Positions 55,208 through 64,000 of a DNA stretch of 64,000 nucleotides are shown piece by piece. The position numbers and the translations under genes are program-made. The first letter of the stretch is position 1, and each line of letters opens with the position of its first letter. Source of the DNA: M55B127 sp034521955 (lineage in GTDB: Bacteria; Bacillota; Halanaerobiia; Halanaerobiales; M55B127); contig JAXHLT010000001.1 of NCBI GenBank assembly GCA_034521955.1, positions 1-64,000 on the forward strand, written 5' to 3'. The notes beneath the pieces are model-generated. The model saw nothing but the letters and a program-made list of their open reading frames with translations. It did no database searches and was not told the DNA's origin.

Positions 55208-55645
55208 TTTCGCTCCTTCTTTCTCTTTTTATTTTTCCTCTTCTTTTATTATCTCTTTAATCTTTCATTTCTTCCAATCTTCGCTTAATATTTTTAATTA
55301 CACAAAAAACTTGAGCCCAGCAAACTACAACTCCAATTTCCCAACTCCTTAACAGCCAATAGAACAAATAAGTCCCGGTGAGACAAGGTGGTTTTTAATA
55401 AATACTTCTGTATTACTATAGTGTATACTAAAAGTTAAGAAAAAAATCTAAAATTACTATAAAGTTCTTCTATGCTTTTTTAACTTATCTTCAACTTTCA
55501 TTAAAAAAACTCTCTTAATTTATTGATACTATTATATAATTTCTGTTTTAACTAAAAAACACCTGCAATGATATTTTAAATTAAAGAAGGTAATTTTTAA
55601 TTAAATGAGAATATTAAAGATAAGTAAATATAGAGGGTGATAATT
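55208..55645. other. Intergenic region with possible membrane-protein remnant
   Basis: A 430-bp gap. On the minus strand a run of codons at about 55264-55380 reads TGTYLFYWLLRSWEIGVVVC, then WAQVFCVIKNIKRRLEEMKD and a stop, with no start codon. It looks like the C-terminal end of a membrane protein but I do not recognise it. The rest is AT-rich. Confidence 0.35.
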
Positions 55646-56884
55646 ATGAAACTAAGAGATTATAACAATGACAAAGATTTTGAAAAAGTGTATCAAATAT
55701 GGCAAGAAGTTGGCTGGATAAAAAAAGATGAAAGACAGAAAAAAGCTTTAAAGTACTTTACAAAAGGTGGAAAAGGCACTGTAGCTTTACTTAATGATAG
55801 TGTTGAAGGATATGTAAACTCTACTCCAGGTAAATATCAATACTTAGATCAAGAACTATCACTTCAAGCAGTTACTTCAGTTACAATTAGTAGAGTTGCA
55901 CGCAAACAGCGTTTAGCTACTAAAAGTACTGCTGAAGTTATTGCCAAAGCAGCTTCTAATGGAGTTCATGTCTCTGCATTAGGTATGTTTGAACAGGGTT
56001 TTTATAATAAATTAGGTTATGGTACAGGTAGTTATGAACATTTAATTAGTTTTGACCCAGATCATTTAAATATAGAAACTCGAACAAAAATACCTGAACG
56101 AATCACAGTAGATGATTTCAGTGATATTCATCAAGCGAGAATTATTAGAAAAAAAAGACATGGTTACTGTACATTATTACCTGAAGATATTACACATGCT
56201 GAAATATTATTTGGAGAAAGTGATCCATTTGGTTTAGGTTTTAGAGATAAGGATGGTAAAATAAGTCACCATATCTTTTTTAAACCCGAAAGCAATTCAC
56301 ATGGACCATACTTTATTAGATGGATGACCTTTAACAATAAGGAACAGTTTTTAGATTTAATGAATATAATAAGAAATCTTGGAGATCAAATACATCTAGT
56401 TAAGTTATGGGAACCTGCGGGAATTCAATTCCAAAACTTAATTAAAAAACCATATAAAGATTCACAAGTAACAAAAAATAGTAAATATGAAGTAAATAAT
56501 AGGGCAATTGCATTTTGGCAACTTAGAATTTTAAATTTAAAAGATTGTATTGAGAAAACGAAATTGGCAAATAACTCTGTAGATTTTAACTTAAAACTTT
56601 ATGATCCTATTGAAAAATACTTAGATGATAGTTCTCCTTGGCAGGGACTAACTGGTAATTATAGTTTGAGTTTAGGCACGGATTCATCTATTGATAATGG
56701 ATTTAAAGATGATCTTCCTACTTTAGAAACTGATATTAATACTTTTAGCAGAATGTGGATTGGAGCTGTTAGACCATCTCTTCTTCCCTTTACAAATTAC
56801 TTTAAAGCTCCTGAATCATTGATAAAGAAATTAGATAATGTATTTAGTGTGATTCCAAGTCCAAAAATTGACTGGGATTTCTAA
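55646..56884 (+). CDS. GNAT acetyltransferase with sterol-carrier-like C-terminal domain (Eis-like)
   Basis: 412 residues. Tandem GNAT domains, the first with MKLRDYNNDKDFEKVYQIWQ and SVTISRVARKQRLATKSTAE (acetyl-CoA loop VxxxxRxxGxA-like), and a C-terminal SCP2-like region (IEKTKLANNSVDFNLKLYDP; TFSRMWIGAVRPS). Same layout as Eis enhanced-intracellular-survival family. ATG 55646 with GAGGGTGAT upstream is preferred to GTG 55637. Substrate unknown. Confidence 0.85.
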   Translation: MKLRDYNNDKDFEKVYQIWQEVGWIKKDERQKKALKYFTKGGKGTVALLNDSVEGYVNSTPGKYQYLDQELSLQAVTSVTISRVARKQRLATKSTAEVIAKAASNGVHVSALGMFEQGFYNKLGYGTGSYEHLISFDPDHLNIETRTKIPERITVDDFSDIHQARIIRKKRHGYCTLLPEDITHAEILFGESDPFGLGFRDKDGKISHHIFFKPESNSHGPYFIRWMTFNNKEQFLDLMNIIRNLGDQIHLVKLWEPAGIQFQNLIKKPYKDSQVTKNSKYEVNNRAIAFWQLRILNLKDCIEKTKLANNSVDFNLKLYDPIEKYLDDSSPWQGLTGNYSLSLGTDSSIDNGFKDDLPTLETDINTFSRMWIGAVRPSLLPFTNYFKAPESLIKKLDNVFSVIPSPKIDWDF

Positions 56885-56917
56885 AATTTAATAATACTTA
56901 ATTCAAAGGTGATATTT

Positions 56918-57811
56918 GTGAACATTAAATTAAAAAAAGTTAAAATATCAAATGGTGAAACTTTGGGATATAGAGAAAGAATGGGTGGAAAAGAAGTATT
57001 ATTAATTATTCATGGAAATATGACTTCTTCAAAACATTGGGATATCTTTATGGAAAATTTTGATAAAAAATATAAATTAATTGCCCCTGATATGAGAGGA
57101 TTTGGAATATCAACCTATAATAACAAAATAACATCTATATCAGATTTGGCTCAAGATTTGAAACTATTTGTTGAAAAGTTAAATCTCAATAACTTTTTTC
57201 TAATGGGTTGGTCAACCGGTGGATGTGTAGCAATGAAATATACTGCAGATAACTCTGAAAAGGTAAAAAAATTGATCCTCTTAGAATCCATAAGTACAAG
57301 AGGAAATCCACTTTATAAATTAGATGAAAATGGTAATATTATGCCAGATCAACGAATTAAAACTAAGGAAGAGATTAGAAATGATAAGTTTAAAATTCAG
57401 CCACTCTTAAATGCATATGAAAATAAAAATAAGGAATTTATGAAAGCAGTTTGGAATAATTTAATTTATACAGATAACCAACCTGATAAAGAAAAATATG
57501 ATGAATATATTGAAGATATGTTTACTCAAAGAAATTTAGTGGAAGTATATCATGCCATTAATCACTTTAATATAAGTAACAAGCATGATGGATTAAGACA
57601 AGGTACTAACGAAGCAGCAAAAATTAATCTTCCTACTCTTGTGCTATGGGGAGATAATGACAAAGTAGTTCCTAAAAAAATGGCAGAAGCTATTGTAAAT
57701 GATATTGGAGAAAATGCAAAATTAAAAATTCTTAAAGGATGTGGACATTCACCATTAATTGATGACCTACAGCAATTAATTCAAACTATTAAAGAATTCT
57801 TAAAAAAATAA
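56918..57811 (+). CDS. Alpha/beta hydrolase
   Basis: 297 residues. Oxyanion region IHGNMTSSKHWDIFM, nucleophile elbow MGWSTGGCVAMKY, acid in VLWGDNDKVVPK and His in GCGHSPLIDDL complete the triad. GTG 56918 follows AAAGGTGAT at normal spacing and is favoured over GTG 56909. No signal peptide; substrate unknown. 33 bp after the acetyltransferase, likely cotranscribed. Confidence 0.9.
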   Translation: MNIKLKKVKISNGETLGYRERMGGKEVLLIIHGNMTSSKHWDIFMENFDKKYKLIAPDMRGFGISTYNNKITSISDLAQDLKLFVEKLNLNNFFLMGWSTGGCVAMKYTADNSEKVKKLILLESISTRGNPLYKLDENGNIMPDQRIKTKEEIRNDKFKIQPLLNAYENKNKEFMKAVWNNLIYTDNQPDKEKYDEYIEDMFTQRNLVEVYHAINHFNISNKHDGLRQGTNEAAKINLPTLVLWGDNDKVVPKKMAEAIVNDIGENAKLKILKGCGHSPLIDDLQQLIQTIKEFLKK

Positions 57812-57814
57812 AAG

Positions 57815-57868
57815 CAAAACACTCCATCTTAATAAAATATCTGAATTAAATGGAGTGCTTTTGTAATT
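57815..57868 (+). terminator. Terminator after the hydrolase gene
   Basis: AAAACACTCCAT pairs with ATGGAGTGCTTTT around a long AT-rich loop, with a T tail. Confidence 0.6.
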
Positions 57869-57926
57869 ATTTAGTTATTTTAGTCTCAAAAAAACCAAAT
57901 ATAGATTTTTTTAACTCTAATAGTTC

Positions 57927-58391
57927 TTAAAATCTATACCTTTTTATCTTATTAATTTTACCTCTTATAAATATTCTCGCAATTAATAATGAAATTGGTA
58001 TTAATATCATCCATTGCAACAAAGGAGTTATTCCAATTTCAGTTCCTGGTAGAATCGGCATACTTTGACTATAACCCCATCGACCTATATGTAAAGAACT
58101 TGCTTCTACATAAAAACTACCTAAAAGAGAAAGAAATATTATTAAAAATGTATCTTTAACGTCCCAAGTTACTATCCATTTCCAGTCAAAATTTATTATG
58201 GATATAATCAAAAACACAGTTATTGTTGCTGTAATATCTAATATAACCCTTCCAAACAATAAATCATAGTTTTCAAATGATGTTATTCCATTAAATGTAT
58301 AAAAAACTCCAGACTGTCCATATTCCCAAATACCATGTACTACTGCAGATACAATTATAAGGATAATTAAAAATAGAAGTAGTTTTTTCAA
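57927..58391 (-). CDS. Four-span membrane protein of unknown function
   Basis: 154 residues with four hydrophobic segments (about 3-20, 48-68, 83-99, 122-142). The conserved-looking periplasmic/extracellular parts HGIWEYGQSGVFYTFNG and SSLHIGRWGYSQSMPILPG contain several Trp, Tyr and Gly. GGGAGGAT before the ATG. I do not recognise a function. Confidence 0.7.
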   Translation of the reverse strand: MKKLLLFLIILIIVSAVVHGIWEYGQSGVFYTFNGITSFENYDLLFGRVILDITATITVFLIISIINFDWKWIVTWDVKDTFLIIFLSLLGSFYVEASSLHIGRWGYSQSMPILPGTEIGITPLLQWMILIPISLLIARIFIRGKINKIKRYRF

Positions 58392-58494
58392 AATATAATC
58401 CTCCCTGGTAATATTATTATTTATATATCATTATTGTTATAATTAAAGAAGATTCCTTTATTTCCTTTATTAAATAGGTACTTTCACCAAAATT

Positions 58495-58611
58495 TTATAA
58501 ATTATTTTCTTCAATATACTTTTCTAACTTTTCAACTTTCTTTTTTAAAGTAACTAATTGGGCTAATGCAGCTAATTCAAATACAAAAGCCGGAGCAGCT
58601 AGATATTCCAT
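58495..58611 (-). CDS. Small 38-residue protein with C-terminal coiled coil
   Basis: MEYLAAPAFVFELAALAQLV followed by TLKKKVEKLEKYIEENNL. A hydrophobic N-terminal helix and a charged heptad-like coiled coil. GAAGGTGA lies 5 bp before the ATG. Too short for automatic gene callers. It might be a membrane-surface peptide; no family known to me. The rest of 58392-58838 shows only the Fur-box-like site. Confidence 0.5.
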   Translation of the reverse strand: MEYLAAPAFVFELAALAQLVTLKKKVEKLEKYIEENNL

Positions 58612-58755
58612 TTTTTCACCTTCTTTTTTTATATTCATTCTTTAATCTACTTAACAATCAATAACATACCTATATTTTAATTAAGTATTTTATAATAATC
58701 AAGTCAAAAATTTATAAAGTTTAATTTTATTTTTGTAAAATATTTACTTTTATTT

Positions 58756-58774
58756 AATAATGATTATCAATATA
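58756..58774. promoter_or_regulatory. Fur-box-like operator before the encapsulin operon
   Basis: AATAATGATTATCAATATA agrees with the 19-bp Fur consensus GATAATGATAATCATTATC at 15 of 19 positions. It is 92 bp before the ferritin-like gene, so iron probably controls the compartment (inference). Confidence 0.65.
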
Positions 58775-58865
58775 ATTAAATCAGTATGAAGGATATTTTT
58801 GAGTTTAATTGAATTATATATAATAGAAAATAAAATATATGATTAATTACGGGGAGGTAAAAAGT

Positions 58866-59225
58866 ATGACTGATTATCATGAACCACAAGAAAATATGGA
58901 TGAAAAAACTTTGGATACAGCAAGAATTTTAAATAGTTTAAAAGAAGAAATTGAAGCAGTAAATTGGTACAATCAACGTGCAGCAGCAACAAATGATCCT
59001 GATGTTAAAGCGGTATTAGAACACAATAGAGATGAGGAAATTGAACATGCTGCAATGGCTTTAGAATGGTTAAGAAGAAATGTTCCGGCTTGGGAAGAAG
59101 AATTAAGCACTTTTCTGTTTACCAATCAACCAATAACTCAAATTGAAGAAGGTGAAGCTGAAGATGAAGAAGATTCTGAAGCTTCTGGTCAAAATAAAGG
59201 TTTAAATGTTGGAGATATGAAGTAA
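58866..59225 (+). CDS. Encapsulated ferritin-like protein (EncFtn)
   Basis: 119 residues. LNSLKEEIEAVNWYNQRAAA and LEHNRDEEIEHAAMALEWLRR contain the Glu, Glu and His of the EncFtn ferroxidase centre (EEIEH; Trp/Tyr in EAVNWYNQ). An acidic linker (EEGEAEDEEDSE) leads to GLNVGDMK, a cargo-loading peptide close to the consensus of family 1 encapsulins. GGGGAGG before ATG 58866 decides the start. It converts Fe2+ to Fe3+ inside the shell. First gene of a two-gene operon. Confidence 0.95.
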   Translation: MTDYHEPQENMDEKTLDTARILNSLKEEIEAVNWYNQRAAATNDPDVKAVLEHNRDEEIEHAAMALEWLRRNVPAWEEELSTFLFTNQPITQIEEGEAEDEEDSEASGQNKGLNVGDMK

Positions 59226-59247
59226 CTTTTTAAAGGAGGGTTTTTAT

Positions 59248-60039
59248 ATGGATTTATTAAAAAGAAATTTAGCGCCTATAACTGAAAACGCTTGGGAAGA
59301 AATTGACTCTCGTGCTGCAGAAGTTTTTCGTACTCAGTTAAGTGCTAGAAGATCTGTTCATGTTGACGGTCCCCATGGTTTAGATTATAATGCAATTTCA
59401 GAAGGAAGGTTAGGTATTATAAAAGGGGAGCAAGATGAAGTTAGAAGCAGCAGATATAAAGTAACACCATTAGTTGAAGCACGTTATACTTTTGAGCTTG
59501 ATAGATGGGAATTGGATAATTTAGAAAGAGGAACAAAAGATGTAGATTTGGGTCCTCTAGAAAATGCAGTTGAAAAAATGGCTAAATTTGAGGATGAAGC
59601 TATCTACAATGGTTTTAAAGGTGGAGAAATCAAAGGTTTAACAGAACAAGCGAAAAAATCAATATCATTTGGTGAAGATGAAGGTTCAATTGTAAATGCA
59701 GTCTCAGAAGGTATGCTTTTATTACAAGAATCTTACGCTGACAAACCTTATGATCTTATTTTAGGAAAAGAAGCATATTCTAGAGTTCAAAAACAAGCAC
59801 ATGGTTACCCATTAAATAGACGCATTGAAGAGATAATTGGTGGTCAAATTATCTTTAGTGAAGAAATTAAAGGAGCTCTTTTAATTCCTCATAACCATGA
59901 AGACCTCGAACTAACAATCGGTCAAGACTTCTCAATTGGTTATGAAGAACATGATGATAAAAAAGTAAGATTATTTATTTCTGAATCATTTATGTTTAGA
60001 ACACTTGATCCAGAAATAATTGTTAAATATACAATATAA
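59248..60039 (+). CDS. Family 1 encapsulin shell protein
   Basis: 263 residues, typical for T=1 shells. MDLLKRNLAPITENAWEEID, RVHVDGPHGLDYNAISEGRL-like sequence, PLVEARYTFELDRWELDNLERG, IYNGFKGGEIKGL and the C-terminal ESFMFRTLDPEIIVKY are hallmark segments of the HK97-fold shell. AAAGGAGGG before the ATG. Together with EncFtn it makes an iron-storage nanocompartment. Confidence 0.97.
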   Translation: MDLLKRNLAPITENAWEEIDSRAAEVFRTQLSARRSVHVDGPHGLDYNAISEGRLGIIKGEQDEVRSSRYKVTPLVEARYTFELDRWELDNLERGTKDVDLGPLENAVEKMAKFEDEAIYNGFKGGEIKGLTEQAKKSISFGEDEGSIVNAVSEGMLLLQESYADKPYDLILGKEAYSRVQKQAHGYPLNRRIEEIIGGQIIFSEEIKGALLIPHNHEDLELTIGQDFSIGYEEHDDKKVRLFISESFMFRTLDPEIIVKYTI

Positions 60040-60056
60040 ATTTAGTATAATGAATG

Positions 60057-60090
60057 AAAGGTCCAGCACTATTAAAGTGCTGGACCTTTT
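60057..60090 (+). terminator. Terminator of the encapsulin operon
   Basis: AAAGGTCCAGCACT pairs with AGTGCTGGACCTTT, followed by TTTATTA. Confidence 0.9.
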
Positions 60091-60096
60091 TATTAT

Positions 60097-60690
60097 CTAT
60101 TTAGCTTTAAATTCCTCATATCTTTTAATATCTTCTTTTTTATTAATATTAAAGAATATTCTATCTGTATCTACAATATTTTTCATATCTTTTTCTTCAA
60201 TAACTTTGATATCTATTTTTTCAAAAAGATAATCAAAATTTAATTTATCTTTATTTAATAATTTTAAAATTTCCTCTTTTATTCTACTATGATAAATACC
60301 AACAAAGGGCTCTAAATAACCATTCTTTTTAGGGATATATGCATCATAACCTTTATTTTTAGTAATATAATCTTTCATATATTCTAGATATTCTTTACTT
60401 ACAAAAGGCATATCACAGGCTTGTAAATAGTTATATTTGCTATTAGTAGTTTTTAGTCCAGTATATAGACCACCTAAAGGTCCTTTATCTGGAATTATAT
60501 CTGTTAAATACTCTGTTTTAGACAAACCTTCATATTTATACTCATTATTACCTATTACATATATTTTATCAAAGATTGGTTCTAATTTTTCTATGATATT
60601 GATAAGCATAGGTTTTTGATTTAGCTTATACAGCGCCTTATTTGAACCAAACCTAGAACTTTTACCTCCTGCTAATATTATAGCATTCAT
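60097..60690 (-). CDS. mobA: Molybdenum cofactor guanylyltransferase
   Basis: 197 residues. ILAGGKSSRFGSNKALYKL is the nucleotidyltransferase loop, DKGPLGGLYTGL and QACDMPFVSKEYLE the other MobA motifs. Attaches GMP to molybdopterin to give the bis-MGD cofactor that formate dehydrogenase requires; it follows fdhA by 11 bp, so is likely its last cotranscribed gene. Confidence 0.93.
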   Translation of the reverse strand: MNAIILAGGKSSRFGSNKALYKLNQKPMLINIIEKLEPIFDKIYVIGNNEYKYEGLSKTEYLTDIIPDKGPLGGLYTGLKTTNSKYNYLQACDMPFVSKEYLEYMKDYITKNKGYDAYIPKKNGYLEPFVGIYHSRIKEEILKLLNKDKLNFDYLFEKIDIKVIEEKDMKNIVDTDRIFFNINKKEDIKRYEEFKAK

Positions 60691-60701
60691 TTTATCATCC
60701 C

Positions 60702-63395
60702 TTAACTAATTTTTTCTACTTGAACAGCTGTCACCTTAAGTTCTGGAATTTTAGCATCTTGGTCTAAAACAGGATTAGTTAAACGGTTAGCAGGACTTTC
60801 GGCATAGTGGAAGGGCATAAAGATCTGTCCCTTTCTTACCCTGTCTCCAACTTTTGCATAAGTCTCAACTTCACCTCTTCTAGATCTAACTTTAACTCTA
60901 TCCCTATTTTCAATTCCAAGTTCTTTAGCATCTTTTAGATTAATTTCCACATAAGCATCAGGTGAATGATTATCTATTGATTTAGAATTCCTAGTCATAG
61001 TACCTGTATGGAAGTGATAAAGCATTCTTCCTGTCATCATTATATATGGGTACTCTTCATCGGCTTCTTCTGCAGGTGGAATATATGTTGTTGAATTAAA
61101 CTTACCTTTTCCTCTTGAAAATTTACCTTCATGTAAGAACTTTGTTCCCGGATGATTATCATCTAAACACGGCCATTGAAGCCCAGCTTCACCTAATCTT
61201 TCGTGATGAACACCACCATAGATTGGAGTTAGTTCAGCTATTTCATCCATTATTTCGGCAGGATTATTATAACTCATATCATATCCCATTTTATTAGCCA
61301 ACTCTTGGATTATTACCCAATCAGGTTTAGATTCTCCCGGAGGATTTACAGCTTTTGTTACTTTCTGTATTCTTCTTTCAGTGTTTGTAAAAGTACCATT
61401 CTTTTCAGCAAAACTTGCTGCTGGTAATACAACATCAGCAAATTCAGCAGTATCACTTAAGAAAATATCCTGTACAACTAAGAATTCAACATCTTCTAAG
61501 GCTTGTTGAATATGGGTCTGGTCAGGATCTGAAATCATCGGATTTTCTCCCATTATATATAACCCTTTTATTTTCCCTTCATTAACTGCATTAAATATCT
61601 CCACAACTGTTAAACCAATCTCATCTGATAGATAGTCTACATTCCAATAATCCATAAACTTTTTCTTGATTTCAGGATCTTCAACAGATTGATAACCAGG
61701 ATATACATTTGAAAGTGCACCTAAGTCACATGCCCCCTGAACATTGTTTTGTCCTCTTAATGGGTTAACTCCAGTACTTTCAAATCCTACATTACCTGTT
61801 AACATAGCAAGATTAGCAATTGATAGCACATTATCTGTACCAGTACGGTGCTGTGTAATACCCATAGCAAAGTAAATTGCAGCTTTATCAGCTTTTGCAA
61901 TAAGTCTTGCTGCTTTAATTATATCATCTTTGTCAACTCCAGTAATCTTTTCAACCTTTTTAGGTGTATATTCAGATACTACCTCTTTTACAATTTCGAA
62001 GTTTTCAGTTCTATTTTCAATATATTCTTTATCATGTAAATCTTCTTTTATAATCACATGCATTAGACCATTAATTAAAGCAACATCACTACCAGGTTTG
62101 TGATTAATTGAAACCTCAGCAAGCGGTGAAAACTCTATTTCTCTTGGATCTGCAACAATAATTTTAGTTCCGTTTTTATATGCTTTTTTTATTTTACTAC
62201 CAATAACAGGGTGATTTTCTGTTGGATTAGATCCTGTTATAAAGATTACATCTGAACCTTCAATTTCTTCTATTGAGTTTGTCATTGCTCCAGAACCAAA
62301 AGCTTTAACTAATCCCGCTACAGTTGAAGCATGACACAATCTAGCACAGTGATCAACAGAATTAGTTCCAATAACTGCCCTCATAAATTTCTGCATCAAA
62401 TAATTTTCTTCATTTGTACACTTTGCTGAACTTAATCCAGCTAATGCATCTGGACCATGTTCCTTTTTGATTTCACTAAATCTTTTAGCTACATAATCTA
62501 AGGTTTCATCCCATTCAGCCTCTTGTAATTTACCATTTTTTCTTATTAACGGCTTTTTTAAACGATCAGGATGACTGACAAACTGTAAACCAAATCTACC
62601 TTTAACACAGGCTTCACCTGCTGGATTTGGTGTACCCTCTCTATATACAGCACCGACTTCTATAATTTCATTATCCTTTATTCTTAAGTTTAATTGACAA
62701 CCAACACCACAGTAAGGACAGGTTGTAACAACTTCACGAAAATCTTTTGCTCTACCCTTATTTTTTGACGGTATATATGTTAAAGCACCAGTTGGACACA
62801 TTTCTACACATTGACCACAGAATACACAGGTTGATTTTTCAGTATCAAACCCCTCGTCATATGTTGTACCAACCTTAGTTTGAAAACCTCTTTCAATAAA
62901 GTCAATTGCATCAGAACACTGAACTTCTTGGTCAACCCTTGTACATTTCCCACATAATATACACTTGTTGGGATCTAGTTCAATAAATTCGTTATCACTG
63001 TAAAAATCAAAAACTCGATCCTGTTCACTATCATAACTTGATTCATCTAGACCATATTCATAGGCAAGATCTTGCAGCTTACAGTCACCGTCAGCTTCAC
63101 ATGTCATACACTCTATATCATGATCAGATAAAAGTAGATCCAGAATCTCTTTTCTTCTACTTCTAACTTTATCATTATTTGTTTCTATCTTCATACCATC
63201 ATTTACAGTTGTTGTACAGGCTGTAACAAGACCATTATTATCTGTTTCAATCATACACATTCTACAAGCTCCAGTAATAGTTAAATGTGGGTCATAACAC
63301 AATGTCGGAATATCAATATTGTTTTCTCTAGCAACATCTAAAATAGTCTGTCCAGTACTAGCCTGATAATTTTTATCATCTATAGTTATATACAT
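60702..63395 (-). CDS. fdhA: Formate dehydrogenase alpha subunit with NuoG-like N-terminus, Cys form
   Basis: 897 residues. N-terminal [2Fe-2S] ferredoxin (~1-75), the NuoG-like His/Cys segment (SDHDIECMTCEADGDC), two [4Fe-4S] clusters (CILCGKCTRVDQEVQC; CVFCGQCVEMCPTGAL), then the Mo/W-bisMGD part with CPYCGVGCQLNL and the active-site HCARLCHASTVAGLV. The ligand is Cys where related enzymes have Sec. A C-terminal dinucleotide-binding domain ends the chain. With the adjoining NuoF-like subunit it should couple formate to NAD(P) and perhaps ferredoxin. Confidence 0.95.
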   Translation of the reverse strand: MYITIDDKNYQASTGQTILDVARENNIDIPTLCYDPHLTITGACRMCMIETDNNGLVTACTTTVNDGMKIETNNDKVRSRRKEILDLLLSDHDIECMTCEADGDCKLQDLAYEYGLDESSYDSEQDRVFDFYSDNEFIELDPNKCILCGKCTRVDQEVQCSDAIDFIERGFQTKVGTTYDEGFDTEKSTCVFCGQCVEMCPTGALTYIPSKNKGRAKDFREVVTTCPYCGVGCQLNLRIKDNEIIEVGAVYREGTPNPAGEACVKGRFGLQFVSHPDRLKKPLIRKNGKLQEAEWDETLDYVAKRFSEIKKEHGPDALAGLSSAKCTNEENYLMQKFMRAVIGTNSVDHCARLCHASTVAGLVKAFGSGAMTNSIEEIEGSDVIFITGSNPTENHPVIGSKIKKAYKNGTKIIVADPREIEFSPLAEVSINHKPGSDVALINGLMHVIIKEDLHDKEYIENRTENFEIVKEVVSEYTPKKVEKITGVDKDDIIKAARLIAKADKAAIYFAMGITQHRTGTDNVLSIANLAMLTGNVGFESTGVNPLRGQNNVQGACDLGALSNVYPGYQSVEDPEIKKKFMDYWNVDYLSDEIGLTVVEIFNAVNEGKIKGLYIMGENPMISDPDQTHIQQALEDVEFLVVQDIFLSDTAEFADVVLPAASFAEKNGTFTNTERRIQKVTKAVNPPGESKPDWVIIQELANKMGYDMSYNNPAEIMDEIAELTPIYGGVHHERLGEAGLQWPCLDDNHPGTKFLHEGKFSRGKGKFNSTTYIPPAEEADEEYPYIMMTGRMLYHFHTGTMTRNSKSIDNHSPDAYVEINLKDAKELGIENRDRVKVRSRRGEVETYAKVGDRVRKGQIFMPFHYAESPANRLTNPVLDQDAKIPELKVTAVQVEKIS

Positions 63396-63415
63396 ATATA
63401 TTTATTCTCCTTTCC

Positions 63416-64000
63416 TTATGAAATAGCGTCTACCGGGCAGACAGGTACACATGAACCACAAACGGTACAAATATCTGGGTCAATTTCATGCGCTTTTTTA
63501 ACTTCACCAGATATTGCATCAACCGGACAAACACTAGCACATTTTGTACAACCAATACATACTTCTTGATCAATTATATAACTATCCATTAAGTCTTTAC
63601 ACTGTCTTGAGGGACAACTCTTTTCCTCAATATGTAATCTATATTCTTCTTCAAAGTATCTTAAAGTAGTCAAAACTGGGTTAGGTGCAGTTTTACCTAA
63701 TCCACACAAAGATGTTTCTTTAATAGTTTCTGCTAAAGTCTTTAACTTATCTAAGTCTTCAGGCTTTCCTTTTCCTGCCACAATTTTTTCTAATATATCA
63801 AGCATTCTTTTGGTACCTATTCTACAGGGTGAACACTTCCCACAGGATTCTTTTTGTGTAAAACTTAAAAAGAATCTAGATACTTCAACCATACATGTTT
63901 CTTCATCCATTACAACCATTCCACCAGAACCAACCATAGCTCCAGCCTTTTGTAATGAATCATAATCTAAAGGTAGATCAAAGTGTTCTTTAGTTAAACA
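63416..64000 (-). CDS. NuoF/HydB-like NADH-binding subunit (partial; N-terminal part outside)
   Basis: 195 residues visible, open at the right edge. DYDSLQKAGAMVGSGGMVVMDE is the FMN/NADH region, then CGKCSPCRIGTKRMLDIL and CGLGKTAPNPV carry the [4Fe-4S] ligands of the NuoF family, and a C-terminal tail has two ferredoxin clusters (CIGCTKCASVCPVDAI; CTVCGSCVPVCPVDAI) typical of bifurcating hydrogenase/formate dehydrogenase beta subunits. 20 bp upstream of fdhA. Confidence 0.93.
   Translation of the reverse strand, partial: CLTKEHFDLPLDYDSLQKAGAMVGSGGMVVMDEETCMVEVSRFFLSFTQKESCGKCSPCRIGTKRMLDILEKIVAGKGKPEDLDKLKTLAETIKETSLCGLGKTAPNPVLTTLRYFEEEYRLHIEEKSCPSRQCKDLMDSYIIDQEVCIGCTKCASVCPVDAISGEVKKAHEIDPDICTVCGSCVPVCPVDAIS

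Noticed and set aside
1..64000. CRISPR arrays, rRNA genes, prophage modules
   Set aside because: No regularly spaced repeats, rRNA-like segments or phage structural genes were seen on reading both strands.

Overview
The window is low-GC DNA (roughly 30% by eye) from an anaerobic bacterium of Firmicutes-like gene content that nevertheless has an outer membrane: it encodes a FapF-like outer-membrane barrel and a fimbrial usher. With the indolepyruvate ferredoxin oxidoreductase, formate dehydrogenase, Rrf2, TRAP and lactate permease genes this suggests Halanaerobiales or a close relative. That assignment is inference from gene content, not from a marker gene.

Bases 1-20300 form a surface-fibre and cyclic-di-GMP island. 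A partial SARP/BTAD regulator diverges from a four-gene operon that looks like a Fap functional-amyloid system: repeat protein, C39-like FapD, a second repeat protein and a FapF-like barrel. Next come a PAS-PAS-GGDEF cyclase, iorAB, an HD-GYP phosphodiesterase, a small secreted protein behind two c-di-GMP-I (GEMM) riboswitches, a ComFB-family protein and a small acidic secreted protein. A minus-strand chaperone-usher locus follows (two subunit-like genes, chaperone, usher), then a second SARP regulator. Three promoters here carry three heptamers at an 11-bp period, the layout of SARP operators. In two of them the -10 box lies exactly 22 bp downstream. The chaperone-usher locus is decaying: the subunit gene has two frameshifts near its end, the chaperone start is out of frame with its ribosome site, and a degenerate group II intron sits just behind the subunit terminator.

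Bases 20300-27250 are a decay zone: a broken permease, an intact tRNA-Leu with a decayed copy of its 3' end 340 bp away, a dead IS200/IS605 element, a chagasin-like remnant, an intact lactate permease, several very small genes and an acetate-transporter remnant.

Bases 27250-51200 are mostly housekeeping: an MFS carrier, the oxidative pentose-phosphate operon gnd-zwf-pgl, a redox operon (flavodoxin-like, Rrf2, AhpD-like, DsrE-like), a Moco domain protein, the riboflavin operon ribD-ribE-ribBA-ribH under an FMN riboswitch, a TRAP transporter with a VanX-like dipeptidase and divergent XRE-cupin regulator, a CDGSH protein, UbiA, ZIP, an ABC importer and a peroxiredoxin.

Bases 51200-64000 hold an aldo/keto reductase, a CopB-type ATPase, an exported MsrB-MsrA fusion, an acetyltransferase, an encapsulin ferritin compartment behind a Fur-box-like site, mobA and a formate dehydrogenase locus running off the end.

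Two apparent gene breaks are best read as selenocysteine codons: TGA at 33316 in the AhpD-like CxYC motif and TGA at 54712-54710 in the MsrA active site. Each has a stem-loop with a G in the apical loop about 18-22 nt downstream, as expected for a bacterial SECIS. The principal discoveries are these two selenoproteins and the SARP/c-di-GMP controlled pair of fibre systems.
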